A DNA stretch of 64,000 bases from assembly GCA_009694375.1 (NCBI GenBank), contig SHVB01000002.1:171250-235249 (forward strand), in the 5' to 3' direction. Of this stretch, positions 7,481 to 16,654 are shown in pieces (position 1 is the stretch's first letter; every line of letters begins with the position of its first letter). The position numbers and the translations under genes are program-made. Source of the stretch: Acidimicrobiia bacterium (GTDB lineage: Bacteria; Actinomycetota; Acidimicrobiia; Acidimicrobiales; VFJN01). The notes beneath the pieces were generated by a model, which did no database searches, had not been told where the DNA came from, and was given only the letters and a program-made list of their open reading frames with translations.

Positions 7481-9778
7481 TCAGAGTCGGAGTTCGTGGA
7501 GCAGGGCCCGTTCCACCTCTACCAGGGTCATGGGATCATCAAGCTTCTGCCCGTCGAGGTTGCGGACGTAGAAGGCATCCACCACGTTCTCGCCCAGGGT
7601 TTGGACCTTGGCCGAGACGATATTGAGGTCCAGTTCGGCCAGAGCTCGCGTGATCCGGTAGAGCACTCCAATGGAGTCCGCCGCGTGCACCTCCAACACG
7701 GTGGCATCCCGCGAGGCACGGTTGTCCACCACCACCCGAGGGGGCTGGGTCATGGGCGGCGACTTCTGGTGACCGCCGTAGATGCGGGCGCGTTCGGCCA
7801 GGCGAGCCTGGAGGGCGAAACGACCCTCCAGCACCTTGTCCAGGTCGGCGATCACGGCACCCCAGGCAATCGTCGGCTCGAAGGTGGACTCCACTCGCAA
7901 CACCTCCAACGCCATGCCCTCGAGACTGGTGACGGCGGCATCGAGCACACCCAGGCCGTGCAACGCCAACACCCCGGCCACCTTGCTGAACAGCCCGGGG
8001 CGATCAGCCGCCACCACCGTGAGGCGGTCATTCGCACCCACTAAGTGTTTCCGACCCGCTCGGAGCAACACGAGGTGTTCCTCGGTGGGGAAGTCGTCGC
8101 GCGTCTCCTCGGCCCTACCCCCGCCGAGCACATGGGCAGTCCGACCCACCAGATCACTCACCAAGTCGGCTTTCCACCTGCCCCAGGCGGCAGGGCCCGT
8201 GGCCAGGCTGTCGGCTTCGGTGAGGCGGGCGAGGAGTCCCAGCGTGAGCAGATCGCCCACCGATTCGGCCACGTGGTCGATGGTGGAGGGATCGTCGAGG
8301 TCGCGGCGGGTGGCCACATCGGGCAGCAGGAGGTGCTGCCGCACCATGGTCTGGAGAATGGCGGTGTCGGCTGACGAGAAGCCCATGCGGGGGCCCATCA
8401 CCGCCACTTTTTCGATCCCCACTTCCGTGTGGTCGCCGGGGAAACCTTTCCCAATGTCGTGCAGTAACGCTCCCACCACCAGCAGGTCGGGCCGGTCGGT
8501 GCCCGCCACCAACCCGGCAGCGTTGGCGGCGGTCTCCATCAGGTGCCGGTCCACGGTGAAACGGTGGTAGGCGTTGCGCTGCGGTTTACTCCGCACGGCC
8601 TCCCACTCCGGCAGGAGGAGCGTCCACAGTCCCATCTGGTCGAGCGCCTCGATCACGAGGATGGCCCGGTGCTCGGTAAGCAACAGGTCCACTAGGGCGG
8701 AGAGTACGTCGGGTGGCCACGGGACCGGGACGGTCGTTGCCATCGCCACCAGGCGATCGAGCGAGCCTCGGTGAATCGACATCTCCGCCGCCGCCGCCGC
8801 CGCCGCCGCCCGCAGCACCAGCGCCGGGTCCGGGGCCAGATCAGCATCGGCAGTGAGGTGGACCTCACCGTGGCGCAGCACCAACCCCGGCCCGGCAGCC
8901 CGTTCCCGGCTAGCCCACCGCCCCAGCGGACCCGCTAGAGAGGCGTCGATGCGGATCCAGGCGTCGTCGCTGTGCCAGGAAATCGTGCGCGCCGCAGCAG
9001 CTACATGCTGCATCAGCGTGTCGGCCGATGCCTCCCCGAGGGCCTCGGCCACCGCATCTTGCTCTTCGAGCACGAGACGGTCTCCCCGGCGGCCGGTGCG
9101 GCGATGTAGTTCCACCCGAGCCGCCAGCAGCACCTCGTAGGCCTGGTCCAACACGGGATCATCGCCGTCCCACAGCAGGTGCCGGGCCACTTCGGCCCAA
9201 CGCAGGGCATGTACGTCGCGCAAGCCCCCCCGACCCTCTTTGAGATCGGGTTCCAACAGGAAAGCCACTTCTCCGGCGCTCTCGTGCCGCTGCCGGACCT
9301 GAGCGGATAACTGCGGGAGCCAATGGCCGGCGCGCTTCTCCCACGGTGTTCGTGCCCCAGAGGCCAGTGCCTCGGTGAGATGCGCCTCGCCGGCAAGGTG
9401 GCGGATCTGAAGGAACGACGTGGCGGTATGGAGGTCATCGGCCGCCAGGTCGAGCGCCTCGCGGTGCGTACGCACGGCATGGCCGAGTTTCAGACCTTCG
9501 TCCCAGATCGGATACCAGATTCGGTCGGCGAAGGTCGCTATGTCGCGGCGACCCTCGTGAAGGAGCACCACGTCGATGTCGGATTCGAGGCTCACTTCGG
9601 CGCGGCCGTACCCGCCGACCGCCACCAGCGCCACTCCACCACTGCCGCACTCCTGTTCGGCGGCCGCCACTAAGTCCGCCAACCATCCGTCGAGGAGATC
9701 GCTGTAGGCCCGGCAGAAGGCGCCACCCCGCAGGGAAGTATCGGCCCGAAGAACCGCCCGAGCCTGTGCCAGTGCCAT
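7481..9778 (-). CDS. glnD: [protein-PII] uridylyltransferase / bifunctional GlnD
   Basis: A 765-residue GlnD, the nitrogen sensor that modifies and demodifies PII. The nucleotidyltransferase motif G-G-Y-G-R-A-E-V with S-D-I-D lies near residues 55-69. The helical GlnD/PII-uridylyltransferase domain follows, then an HD domain (H-R-F-T-V-D-R-H ... L-L-H-D-I-G-K-G) around 415-530. Two ACT domains sit at about 600-665 (A-A-D-R-P-G-L-F) and 690-760 (A-A-D-S-I-G-V-L), which would bind glutamine. An alanine run in the middle is encoded by a GCC repeat near 8786-8810. ATG 9778 is preferred: the upstream extension is not family-like, and CAGACT lies five bases before this ATG. No glnB, glnK or amtB is in the window, so its target is encoded elsewhere. 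Confidence 0.93.
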   Translation of the reverse strand: MALAQARAVLRADTSLRGGAFCRAYSDLLDGWLADLVAAAEQECGSGGVALVAVGGYGRAEVSLESDIDVVLLHEGRRDIATFADRIWYPIWDEGLKLGHAVRTHREALDLAADDLHTATSFLQIRHLAGEAHLTEALASGARTPWEKRAGHWLPQLSAQVRQRHESAGEVAFLLEPDLKEGRGGLRDVHALRWAEVARHLLWDGDDPVLDQAYEVLLAARVELHRRTGRRGDRLVLEEQDAVAEALGEASADTLMQHVAAAARTISWHSDDAWIRIDASLAGPLGRWASRERAAGPGLVLRHGEVHLTADADLAPDPALVLRAAAAAAAAEMSIHRGSLDRLVAMATTVPVPWPPDVLSALVDLLLTEHRAILVIEALDQMGLWTLLLPEWEAVRSKPQRNAYHRFTVDRHLMETAANAAGLVAGTDRPDLLVVGALLHDIGKGFPGDHTEVGIEKVAVMGPRMGFSSADTAILQTMVRQHLLLPDVATRRDLDDPSTIDHVAESVGDLLTLGLLARLTEADSLATGPAAWGRWKADLVSDLVGRTAHVLGGGRAEETRDDFPTEEHLVLLRAGRKHLVGANDRLTVVAADRPGLFSKVAGVLALHGLGVLDAAVTSLEGMALEVLRVESTFEPTIAWGAVIADLDKVLEGRFALQARLAERARIYGGHQKSPPMTQPPRVVVDNRASRDATVLEVHAADSIGVLYRITRALAELDLNIVSAKVQTLGENVVDAFYVRNLDGQKLDDPMTLVEVERALLHELRL

Positions 9779-9887
9779 GCCCCAGTCTGTCAGGCTCAGG
9801 TCGTGCAACGGGCATGAGCTGGGTGGTGCTGCGATGCACGCACCCACTGAACCCCATCGACGGTGGGTGGCGTGCCAGACTTTCACC

Positions 9888-10076
9888 ATGGCCGTGCGAG
9901 AGGACTGCCGCCACTACTCCACCCGCACCTTGCCCACCGGCGACATGGTGCAACGCTGCCGCGTGGACATGGCCGAGGTCACCCCGTTCGCCTGTCCCGC
10001 CGACTGCCTCTTTTTTGAGGCGCGCCCCATTACCGAAGTGGGCTGGCAAGGTTTCGAGACCCCCGACGCGGACTAG
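9888..10076 (+). CDS. small Cys-rich conserved-type protein (62 aa)
   Basis: A 62-residue protein with four Cys arranged as C7, C24, C36 and C40 (C-R-H-Y-S, R-C-R-V, F-A-C-P-A-D-C-L). The spacing suggests a structural zinc or an iron-sulfur site (inference). No signal peptide or membrane helix is seen. CAGACT at 9876-9881 followed by exactly six bases and ATG supports a leaderless start, although a longer frame opens at 9777. It is divergent from glnD, whose start is 109 bases away. I do not recognise the family. Confidence 0.6.
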   Translation: MAVREDCRHYSTRTLPTGDMVQRCRVDMAEVTPFACPADCLFFEARPITEVGWQGFETPDAD

Positions 10077-10089
10077 CCCCTCCGGCTGA

Positions 10090-10599
10090 TCAGGACCGGG
10101 AGGAGCGCCGACGAGCCAGCACCACATGGGCTTTGGCGGCCCCCCACACCAGCCCGGCTTCATGCACGGTGGCCCCGAGATCGGCAAAGGCGGCCGGGCC
10201 AAGGTCGTACCTATCATCGGGGAATAACCGCTCGGCCTGCGCGTCGCGCACCACCGGCGGCACCCCAGCCGAGGCCAGCACGGCACTGGCGTGGCGGGCC
10301 GCCCGGCGCAGGATCGACAGCGGGTTGGTGTGTTGGTCCTGCACATCGGCGGCCAGCAGGGTGCGCAGCGACGCACCCGCCTCGGCTCGGGCGGCCTGAG
10401 CCGCCACCCGGGCGGCGTCGAGCAGCTCGGTAGTCGGCGGTACCGTGCTCCATTCATTCCACCGACGAGCCACCATCTGCTCCACCCAGATCGGCAGCGC
10501 AATCTCCACTGCGGCTACCAGGGCAGCCGCATAGGCCACCAGTTCGGCAGCATCGAGCGGATCATCGAGCGGGTTGGCATCGGCGACCATAACCACCAT
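10090..10599 (-). CDS. hypothetical helical protein (169 aa)
   Basis: A 169-residue protein of unknown function. It is acidic and helical at the N terminus (D-D-P-L-D-A-A-E-L-V-A-Y-A-A-A-L), with W-V-E-Q-M-V-A-R-R near residue 38-46. A central helix carries alternating Ala and charged residues, and the C-terminal part contains L-F-P-D-D-R-Y-D-L-G-P-A-A-F-A-D-L-G. There is no signal peptide or membrane helix. The frame extends far upstream through the antisense of the DUF427 gene, but that part is low-complexity shadow. ATG 10599 (or 10590) is chosen because codon use and composition become protein-like there. It is divergent from the DUF427 gene with only nine bases between start codons. Confidence 0.6.
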   Translation of the reverse strand: MVVMVADANPLDDPLDAAELVAYAAALVAAVEIALPIWVEQMVARRWNEWSTVPPTTELLDAARVAAQAARAEAGASLRTLLAADVQDQHTNPLSILRRAARHASAVLASAGVPPVVRDAQAERLFPDDRYDLGPAAFADLGATVHEAGLVWGAAKAHVVLARRRSSRS

Positions 10600-10608
10600 G
10601 CTTGCCTC

Positions 10609-11100
10609 ATGACCATGCCCCGCGTCGAACCGGGTCCCGGCCAGGAGTCCGTGTGGGACTATCCCCGGCCCCCTCGCCTCGAACCCACCGTGCGACATCT
10701 CGTGGTGGCCTACCGAGGCGAGGTCGTGGCCAACTCGCGGCGGGCACAGCGTGTGTTGGAAACGAGCCAGCCTCCGGCGTATTACTTCCACCCCGCCGAT
10801 GTGCGTATGGACCTGCTCCGTCCTAGCAGTCACCGCACCTTTTGCGAGTGGAAGGGCCTGGCCTCCTATTACGACGTGATCGTGGGGGACGAGATCGCCA
10901 CTGATGCCGTGTGGAGCTATCCAAGCCCCCATCCCCGCTTCGCGGCCCTGCAGGATTGCCTGGCGTTCTACGCCCAAGTCCTGGACTGTTCGGTGGATGG
11001 GGAGGCGGTGGTGGGCAACGAGGGAACCTTCTACGGAGGCTGGATTACCCAAGACATTGTGGGCCCGTTCAAAGGCGGCATGGGCACCGCCCACTGGTAA
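10609..11100 (+). CDS. DUF427 domain protein
   Basis: A 163-residue protein with one DUF427 domain. The family hallmarks are visible: P-R-L-E-P-T near 20-25, the Y-x-x-P-x-D-V segment (Y-Y-F-H-P-A-D-V), S-x-x-x-F-C-E-W-K-G, and A-x-x-Y-P-x-P. DUF427 proteins form a small beta-rich fold with a conserved Cys-Glu-Trp-Lys-Gly patch; their function is not established. CATGCT at 10597-10602 lies six bases before the ATG and overlaps the start of the divergent gene. Translation of the next small gene begins two bases after this stop, so they probably form a two-gene unit. Confidence 0.82.
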   Translation: MTMPRVEPGPGQESVWDYPRPPRLEPTVRHLVVAYRGEVVANSRRAQRVLETSQPPAYYFHPADVRMDLLRPSSHRTFCEWKGLASYYDVIVGDEIATDAVWSYPSPHPRFAALQDCLAFYAQVLDCSVDGEAVVGNEGTFYGGWITQDIVGPFKGGMGTAHW

Positions 11101-11102
11101 CC

Positions 11103-11414
11103 GTGCGCATCCGAGCCCTGTCGGTATTCGAAGGAGTGGTGTACCACTGCTGGTGCATGGACCCCACCCACCCTGAGCGCCCCGCCTTGGAGGTGGACGC
11201 CCGACTCGGTCCCGGCGACGCCGATGCCACCTCCGGGCCACTGCTGCTATCGACCGCCGACTACATCGCCATGGCCGGAGGGATGGAAACGGCTGGCCCG
11301 TGCCTGCAGCTCTTGGCGCAGCGGGGGCGCATCGTGGACCACCTTGAGGTGGCTCACATCACCTTCCCCACCTGGACCATCGTGGAGCCCGAGGACCCCC
11401 CGAGCGTCAGCTGA
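11103..11414 (+). CDS. hypothetical protein (103 aa)
   Basis: A 103-residue protein not matching any family I recognise. It has two closely spaced Cys (H-C-W-C-M, about 19-21) near the N terminus, a central acidic region, and a C-terminal I-T-F-P-T-W-T-I-V-E-P strand. The GTG start lies two bases after the DUF427 stop, suggesting translational coupling. Its end overlaps the end of the convergent larE gene by eight bases. Confidence 0.6.
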   Translation: MRIRALSVFEGVVYHCWCMDPTHPERPALEVDARLGPGDADATSGPLLLSTADYIAMAGGMETAGPCLQLLAQRGRIVDHLEVAHITFPTWTIVEPEDPPSVS

Positions 11415-12204
11415 GTTGCTGGTTGAATCCCCCGCTGCGCAACCCACCGAGATCCACCGTGACCCACCGATAGCCCGCCGCTCGGACCGCCGCCACCACG
11501 GCATCTCGTTGGGCCACCAGCCCATCGAGATCGTGGTCGGGAACCTCGATGCGGGCCACGTCACCGTGGTGGCGCACCCGCATCTCCGCGAATCCCAGCG
11601 CCCGGAGGCCCGCTTCGGCCCGCTCCACTGCGCTCAGGCGCCCGAGGGTCACCGCCGTGCCATAGGGCAAACGCGACGCCAGGCACGCCGCCGCCGGCTT
11701 GTCCCAGGTGCGCAGACCCAAGCGTTCGGACCAGGCCCGCACGTCGGCCTTCCTGAACCCGGCATCCACCAACGGGAACACCGCCCCCCGCTCCTGGGCG
11801 GCGCGCTGACCGGGACGGTGGTCCTGCAGGTCGTCGAGGTTGACCCCGAGAACCACCGTGGTCCCCGATCCCCCCATGATCGGCTCGATGGCCGCCATGA
11901 GGGCGTCTTTGCACCAGAAACAGCGCTCGCCATCGTTCTGGCGATAGAGGGCGTTTTCCAGTTCCTGCGTTTCCACTTCCTGCCACCGCAAGCCCCACTC
12001 GGCGGCCAACGCCGCGCACTCGTGGCGCTCCGAGGCCGGCAGCGAGGGCGACACCGCGGTGACGCACCGCGCTCGGTCGGCCCCCAGCGTGTCGTGGGCC
12101 ATCCACGCGAGAAACGCGGAGTCGGCCCCTCCCGAGAACGCCACGGCCACCGACCCCAACTCCCGGAGGCGCTCCCGCAATGGCTCGAGCGCGACCTCAG
12201 GCAT
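11407..12204 (-). CDS. larE: LarE-like ATP-dependent sulfur transferase
   Basis: A 265-residue member of the LarE family, which adenylates a pyridinium dicarboxylate mononucleotide and inserts sulfur during nickel-pincer cofactor synthesis. The PP-loop S-G-G-A-D-S lies near residue 24. The Cys in A-A-C-L-A-S-R-L near 172 corresponds to the sulfur-donating or cluster-binding Cys of the family. A C-F-W-C pair lies near 93-97 in the usual G-E-R-C-x-x-C-K position, compatible with an Fe-S-type LarE. larA, larB and larC are not in the window, so the cofactor pathway is incomplete here and the substrate is uncertain. ATG 12204 is preceded directly by an in-frame GTG (12207), also a possible start. 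Confidence 0.85.
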   Translation of the reverse strand: MPEVALEPLRERLRELGSVAVAFSGGADSAFLAWMAHDTLGADRARCVTAVSPSLPASERHECAALAAEWGLRWQEVETQELENALYRQNDGERCFWCKDALMAAIEPIMGGSGTTVVLGVNLDDLQDHRPGQRAAQERGAVFPLVDAGFRKADVRAWSERLGLRTWDKPAAACLASRLPYGTAVTLGRLSAVERAEAGLRALGFAEMRVRHHGDVARIEVPDHDLDGLVAQRDAVVAAVRAAGYRWVTVDLGGLRSGGFNQQLS

Positions 12205-12288
12205 CACAGCCCCGTCCCCCGCTGGCGCGTCGAGCGCGCCCGTTGGTCACCATGAACCCAGCCTGCCCGTTCGGACGCACCGGCCGGT

Positions 12289-12978
12289 TCAGTCCGAGCC
12301 AAGGCCGACGGTCACCAACACCTCGGGCAGCGAGGCCACCATGCCCGTGTAAAACGCCCCAAACTCTGCGTAGATAGCCGACGCTTCGTCGAAACGCATG
12401 GTGTACACCACCTCTTTGAGGTCGTCGGGGTGCACCCCGAAGAGGGTGACGCCCCACTCGAAATCGTCGAGGCCGGTGGACCCGGTGATCACCTGGAGCA
12501 CCCGGCCGGCGAACTGACGCCCGCTCGCACCGTGGGCGTACATCATTTCTTTTCGCTCGTCGTAGGGCAGCGTGAACCAGTTGCTCACATCCCCACGGCG
12601 CTTGGACATCGGATAGAAGCAGAACGCCGCTTTGCCTTCCGGAGGGAGGTTCGGATGCAGACGCGCTTCCTTCATCGCCTCCGGCACACCCTGGGCGTAC
12701 TCGGAGAGTTCGGTGAGCGATACGTAACTGTCCACCACGTCTAAGCCCGCCGCCGCCAGTTCGCTTTGCAGTTGACGCAGCCGCCAGAGATCGGCTCCCA
12801 CCGCCATGAAGGCCACATCGGCTTTGTGGCCCAGCATGGCCACGGGCACCACCTGCACGTCGTCGCCCTCGGCCGCCTTCACCGCCGCGGCGATGGCCTC
12901 GGCATCGGCGAGCGGGCCCACCTTGGCGAAGAGGTGGAGCACGCCCCACCCCACGGACGGAACAAGCGGTGCGGGCAT
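12289..12978 (-). CDS. hemQ: coproheme decarboxylase (HemQ/ChdC)
   Basis: A 229-residue member of the chlorite dismutase family, of the heme-forming HemQ/ChdC type, which decarboxylates coproheme III to heme b in the coproporphyrin-dependent pathway. The catalytic Tyr of F-Y-P-M-S-K is Y122, and the proximal heme His, 27 residues later in Y-A-H-G-A, is H149. The actinobacterial R-L-H-P-N-L-P motif with a candidate distal His is at about 106-112. The C-terminal half has the conserved T-G-S-T-G-L-D-D-F-E-W. No other heme gene is in the window. TACCCT at 12985-12990 stands six bases before the ATG, so the transcript is probably leaderless. Confidence 0.9.
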   Translation of the reverse strand: MPAPLVPSVGWGVLHLFAKVGPLADAEAIAAAVKAAEGDDVQVVPVAMLGHKADVAFMAVGADLWRLRQLQSELAAAGLDVVDSYVSLTELSEYAQGVPEAMKEARLHPNLPPEGKAAFCFYPMSKRRGDVSNWFTLPYDERKEMMYAHGASGRQFAGRVLQVITGSTGLDDFEWGVTLFGVHPDDLKEVVYTMRFDEASAIYAEFGAFYTGMVASLPEVLVTVGLGSD

Positions 12979-12997
12979 GCCATGAGGGTACCGAGGA

Positions 12998-15238
12998 CTA
13001 TCGGTCTTGCGCCAAGATCTCCAGGGTGACCACGGCGTTGTAATCCGGCAGCTGGCTGTGCGGTTCCCGGTGGGCAGCCCCGGCAGAGATCAACACGTTG
13101 CCCTCCGGCCAGTAGACCTGAAGCGACCGAGCCGGGAGTCGTACCACCTGGAGATGGCCATCGAAGGTGCCGGCGGCGCTGATGAGGCGCACCGGCGTGC
13201 CGGGCGCAGCACCAAGGGCATCAGCGTCAGCGGCGTCAATGAACACCGCGTGACGGCCCGCGCCGGTGAAGGGATCAACCTCAGAGTGCACCATGGAGTT
13301 GAACTGCTTACCCCGGCGCGTGGCTACTCGGAAGGCGCCGGGGGGCAACACCGACACCGTGGGCGTGAGGGGGGTGAAACGGGCCCGGCCGCCGGGCAAG
13401 GGGAAGATCCCATCGGCACAAAGGTGGCGTCCGCCCCACTGCACCTGATCCCCGGTAGTCGCCAACCGCTCGATGCCGGCGTAGCTGGGTACCACCGTGG
13501 CGATCTCCTGGCGCAGGTCTTGATTGGTCGCCCACGAAAAGGCCGCCTGATGCTGTGGGCACACGCGGCGAGCCACGTCGGCGAACAGTCGCCACTCGCT
13601 GCGGGCCTCCCCCACCCGCCGAGGGATCTCGGGGCTGAAGATGATCCGCCGTTCGGTGGTGGTTTCGGTGCCACCGCCTTCCTGCTCGTAGCGGGTGGTC
13701 ACGGGCAACAGGATCACGTCATCGCCCTCCACCAACATCTGTGACGTGACAACCAGATCTTGGTGGATACGCAGCGGCACCCGGCCGAGTGCCCTCGCCA
13801 CCGCCGGCGGGTCGGGAAGCACGTCGAGAAAGTTCCCCCCGGAACTCCACAGCACGTCGAGCTCGCCGGCAGCGGCGGCCTCAAGCATCTCGGGGGCGGT
13901 GCGCCCCGGACTAGCCGGCACCGAGAACCCCCACTGCGTGGAGAGGGCGGCGGCGCTGGTGGCATCCACCGGCGCGCCCCCGGGGAAAGCGGTGGCGTAG
14001 GCCCCCATCTCGGCGCCCCCTTGCACCCCGGAGTGTCCTCGAATCGGCATGAGGCCCGCCCCGTCGCGTCCCACGTTTCCGCGGGCCAAGCCCAGATTCA
14101 CAATGGCCTGAACGCCCGCCACCCCGTCGCGGTGTTGGGTGATTCCCATCGACCAGATGAGCACCGCACTCGACACCGAGCTGTAGAGGTCGGCGAAAGC
14201 ATCGATCTGGGCCGCCGACAGCCCGGCCTGCTCTTCCAGTTCCGCGTCCGACTGCTCCGCCAATGCCCGCACGGCATCGTCCCATCCGGTGGTGTGGGCG
14301 GCGATGAAGTCGGTGTCGAGGGCCTCGCGGGCGATGAGGCGTTTGAGCACGGCGTTGGCGCAGGCCACATCCCCGCCGGGCCGAACGGGAACATGCAGGT
14401 CGCAGAACTTGGTGCCAAACAAAGCGGACTCCACCTGCGATGGCACCCAGTAGCGCTCCAGACCAGGTTCGAGGTACGGATTCACCACCACGATCCGGCA
14501 CCCCCGCTGCTTGGCGAGGTAGAGATATTTCATGAACACGGGCTGATTGTTGGCCGGGTTCGTGCCCCACAACACCACGAGTTCGCTCTCGATCACGTCT
14601 TGCAGGGAGCAGGTGGATGCCGCCACGCCGATGGTTTGACGGAGACCCACCGACGACGAGGCGTGGCACAGCCGGGCGGCCGAGTCGATGCTGGCCACCC
14701 CCATGGCTCGGGCAGCCTTGCCCGCTACGTAGTACGTCTCGTTGGTGATACCCCGACTGGTGAGATAGACCGCCACCCGAGCAGGAGCCGCCGCCGCGAT
14801 GCTCGAGGCCACCGCATCGAGGGCCTCATCCCATCCAATCCGAGTGAACCCTGGCTCACCGCGTCGGCGACGCATCGGGTAGGCGAGACGGCCCAGTTTA
14901 CGAAGTTGGGTGGAGCTCCAACCCGCGAGATCGCCCACCTCGGCCAGCCGACGTGGGTCGAAGGGGTCGGCGGTGTTGAGTTGCAGCAGGTTCAAGCGGG
15001 TGGTGCAGAGGTGGATGCCGTCCATGGTCCAGTCGTGCAAGCCCGCCACCCCCAAGGCGCAGCCGTCGCAGGCTCCCTTGGTGAGCACATCCAGGGCGTA
15101 TTTCGGGTGCGCCCGATTGGCCCAGGCCGCCTTCACCATCTCCTTGAGATGGTTGGGCTTTTGCAGCCCCACCCCGTTGGGCCGAAGGCCCACCCACCCC
15201 GAAGGCTGCCAGCCACGGAACTGATCACTCCAACTCAT
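12998..15238 (-). CDS. ydeP: FdhF/YdeP-family molybdopterin oxidoreductase
   Basis: A 746-residue formate-dehydrogenase-H-like protein of the YdeP/FdhF family (TIGR01701 type). The N terminus has the C-D-G-C-A-L-G motif near 57-63, but not the full four-Cys [4Fe-4S] ligand set of classical formate dehydrogenases. The molybdopterin-binding core runs from about 120 to 560 (W-D-E-A-L near 137, V-L-W-G-T-N-P-A-N-N-Q near 223-233). The MopB C-terminal beta-barrel follows at about 620-740 (R-G-K-Q-F-N-S-M). E. coli YdeP is linked to acid resistance; the redox substrate is unknown. Its ATG overlaps the fdhD stop as ATGA, so it is co-translated with its sulfur-transfer accessory protein. Confidence 0.88.
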   Translation of the reverse strand: MSWSDQFRGWQPSGWVGLRPNGVGLQKPNHLKEMVKAAWANRAHPKYALDVLTKGACDGCALGVAGLHDWTMDGIHLCTTRLNLLQLNTADPFDPRRLAEVGDLAGWSSTQLRKLGRLAYPMRRRRGEPGFTRIGWDEALDAVASSIAAAAPARVAVYLTSRGITNETYYVAGKAARAMGVASIDSAARLCHASSSVGLRQTIGVAASTCSLQDVIESELVVLWGTNPANNQPVFMKYLYLAKQRGCRIVVVNPYLEPGLERYWVPSQVESALFGTKFCDLHVPVRPGGDVACANAVLKRLIAREALDTDFIAAHTTGWDDAVRALAEQSDAELEEQAGLSAAQIDAFADLYSSVSSAVLIWSMGITQHRDGVAGVQAIVNLGLARGNVGRDGAGLMPIRGHSGVQGGAEMGAYATAFPGGAPVDATSAAALSTQWGFSVPASPGRTAPEMLEAAAAGELDVLWSSGGNFLDVLPDPPAVARALGRVPLRIHQDLVVTSQMLVEGDDVILLPVTTRYEQEGGGTETTTERRIIFSPEIPRRVGEARSEWRLFADVARRVCPQHQAAFSWATNQDLRQEIATVVPSYAGIERLATTGDQVQWGGRHLCADGIFPLPGGRARFTPLTPTVSVLPPGAFRVATRRGKQFNSMVHSEVDPFTGAGRHAVFIDAADADALGAAPGTPVRLISAAGTFDGHLQVVRLPARSLQVYWPEGNVLISAGAAHREPHSQLPDYNAVVTLEILAQDR

Positions 15239-16041
15239 GGAGCGCCATCGGGGCTGTAGAGGTTGGCGGTGGGCGGATCGCCCCGCACGAATCCAACGAG
15301 GGTGAGACCGGCGAGTCGGGCGGCCTCTACCGCCAGGGCCGATGGGGCACTCACCGACACGACGGCGCTGAATCCTGCCGCCCAGGCCTTTTGCACGATC
15401 TCAAAGCCGGCCCGACCGCTGATGTAGAGACCGAGATCGGTGGCGGGGAGGTGCCCGTCGAGCAGGAGGCGGCCCACCACTTTGTCCACTGCGTTGTGTC
15501 GACCGATGTCCTCTCGCACATGCAACCAATGCCCGTGGCGGTCGAAAGCAGCGGCCGCGTGGACGGCACCGGTGCGGGCAAAGAGTCCTTGGGTTGGCTG
15601 CAGGATTCCTGGCATGGCCACCAGTTGCTCGATGGGCCACGGGTCCCCTACCGGCAGCGGGCCGATCCGGGAGCGCAGTTCGGCGATCTCGGTGGAGCCG
15701 CACAGCCCACAGGCCGAGGTGCCGGCGCTCACACGCGGTGTCGGTGGTGGTGCTACCCCGCCGGTGTCAACGCTCACGATGTTGAACCCGCTCTCCACCG
15801 CCGAGCCGGTGGCGCAGTACCGACAGGACCGCACCGTCGCCCCCGCCAGCAGTCCGTCGCCGTGGCAAAGCCCCACCGCCAACTCGAAGTCGTGGCCGGG
15901 GGTGCGCATCGTGGTACCGACCAGGTGACCATCAAGATGCACCTCGAGGGGCTCTTCCACGATGAGTTCATCGGGCCGCCGCGCCAAGGACACCCCATCC
16001 CAGCGCTGTATCACAACCTTGGCACTGCGGCCCCTGATCAC
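15235..16041 (-). CDS. fdhD: formate dehydrogenase accessory sulfurtransferase FdhD
   Basis: A 268-residue FdhD, which passes sulfur from a cysteine desulfurase to the molybdenum cofactor of formate-dehydrogenase-type enzymes. The essential C-G-L-C loop lies near residues 111-114 (S-A-C-G-L-C-G). The R-E-D-I-G-R-H-N-A-V-D-K motif near 176-187 and the S-G-R-A-G-F-E motif near 208 are typical. Two further Cys (R-S-C-R-Y-C) lie near 72-76. TACGCT at 16048-16053 six bases before the GTG marks a leaderless start for the fdhD-ydeP operon. Confidence 0.92.
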   Translation of the reverse strand: MIRGRSAKVVIQRWDGVSLARRPDELIVEEPLEVHLDGHLVGTTMRTPGHDFELAVGLCHGDGLLAGATVRSCRYCATGSAVESGFNIVSVDTGGVAPPPTPRVSAGTSACGLCGSTEIAELRSRIGPLPVGDPWPIEQLVAMPGILQPTQGLFARTGAVHAAAAFDRHGHWLHVREDIGRHNAVDKVVGRLLLDGHLPATDLGLYISGRAGFEIVQKAWAAGFSAVVSVSAPSALAVEAARLAGLTLVGFVRGDPPTANLYSPDGAP

Positions 16042-16064
16042 TCTGGCAGCGTATCGACCAACGC

Positions 16065-16553
16065 TCAGGCAGTTGGCCCGTCTTTGCCCTCGGGCCCCGG
16101 TGGGACTGGAGGACGACTACCAAGCCATCCGGCGTAGCCGATAAAGCCCAGCAAAGGGACCAACAAGAACAGGATGGAGAGATGCAGGGTCGAGAACATC
16201 CCCACGACAACAAGCACCAGTACCACAACGATCAGTGCCAACGAGCGCTCCGAGTTGGTGTCCTGTTCTAATTCATCTTGCAGGGTGGACCGTCGGAAAC
16301 GGGTTCGGCGAGCTTTGACTAAGGCAGGCTTTACCTCGCTCGCCCAGAGGAGCGCTTCGCTCTCACGATGCTCCCGCAAACGCTCCGCCAGCGCTCGAAG
16401 TTCTTCGGGGGTGCCCGCGCCGTCAGCAATCTGCTGGCGGATTTCCACTTCATCGCTGGCTAACGCGCCGCGCAGCACATCGGACCCCGGCAGTTGACCA
16501 TCCAGAGGGGGCGGAACTGCATTAGCCGGTTTTTCCGAGCCGCTTTCTTCCAC
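16065..16553 (-). CDS. hypothetical membrane protein, two C-terminal helices
   Basis: A 162-residue protein. The first 100 residues are charged and helical, with a run of Glu/Arg-rich heptads (about 45-100) that could form a coiled coil. Two membrane segments follow at about 105-121 and 124-145, with a Pro-rich tail. Family unknown. TATTCT at 16560-16565 lies exactly six bases before the GTG, which supports both the gene and its start. It sits 23 bases before fdhD, but fdhD has its own hexamer. Confidence 0.65.
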   Translation of the reverse strand: MEESGSEKPANAVPPPLDGQLPGSDVLRGALASDEVEIRQQIADGAGTPEELRALAERLREHRESEALLWASEVKPALVKARRTRFRRSTLQDELEQDTNSERSLALIVVVLVLVVVGMFSTLHLSILFLLVPLLGFIGYAGWLGSRPPVPPGPEGKDGPTA

Positions 16554-16654
16554 AGGACGAGAATACTCCTAAAACGCCAGAGACTGGAGAGAAACCTTCA
16601 CCGCTCGAGAAACAGTGCCAGTGGTCATGGCTAGGACCGTGGCGTGGGATTCTG

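Noticed and set aside
8786..8812. GCC trinucleotide repeat that looks like a microsatellite
   Set aside because: It encodes an in-frame Ala run in GlnD; short, and expected in high-GC coding sequence.
12300..12978. Possible loss of the catalytic Tyr in HemQ, because an N-W-Y segment reads N-W-F
   Set aside because: Counting to the proximal His shows that the catalytic Tyr is the one in F-Y-P-M-S-K, which is present; the N-W-F position is not catalytic.
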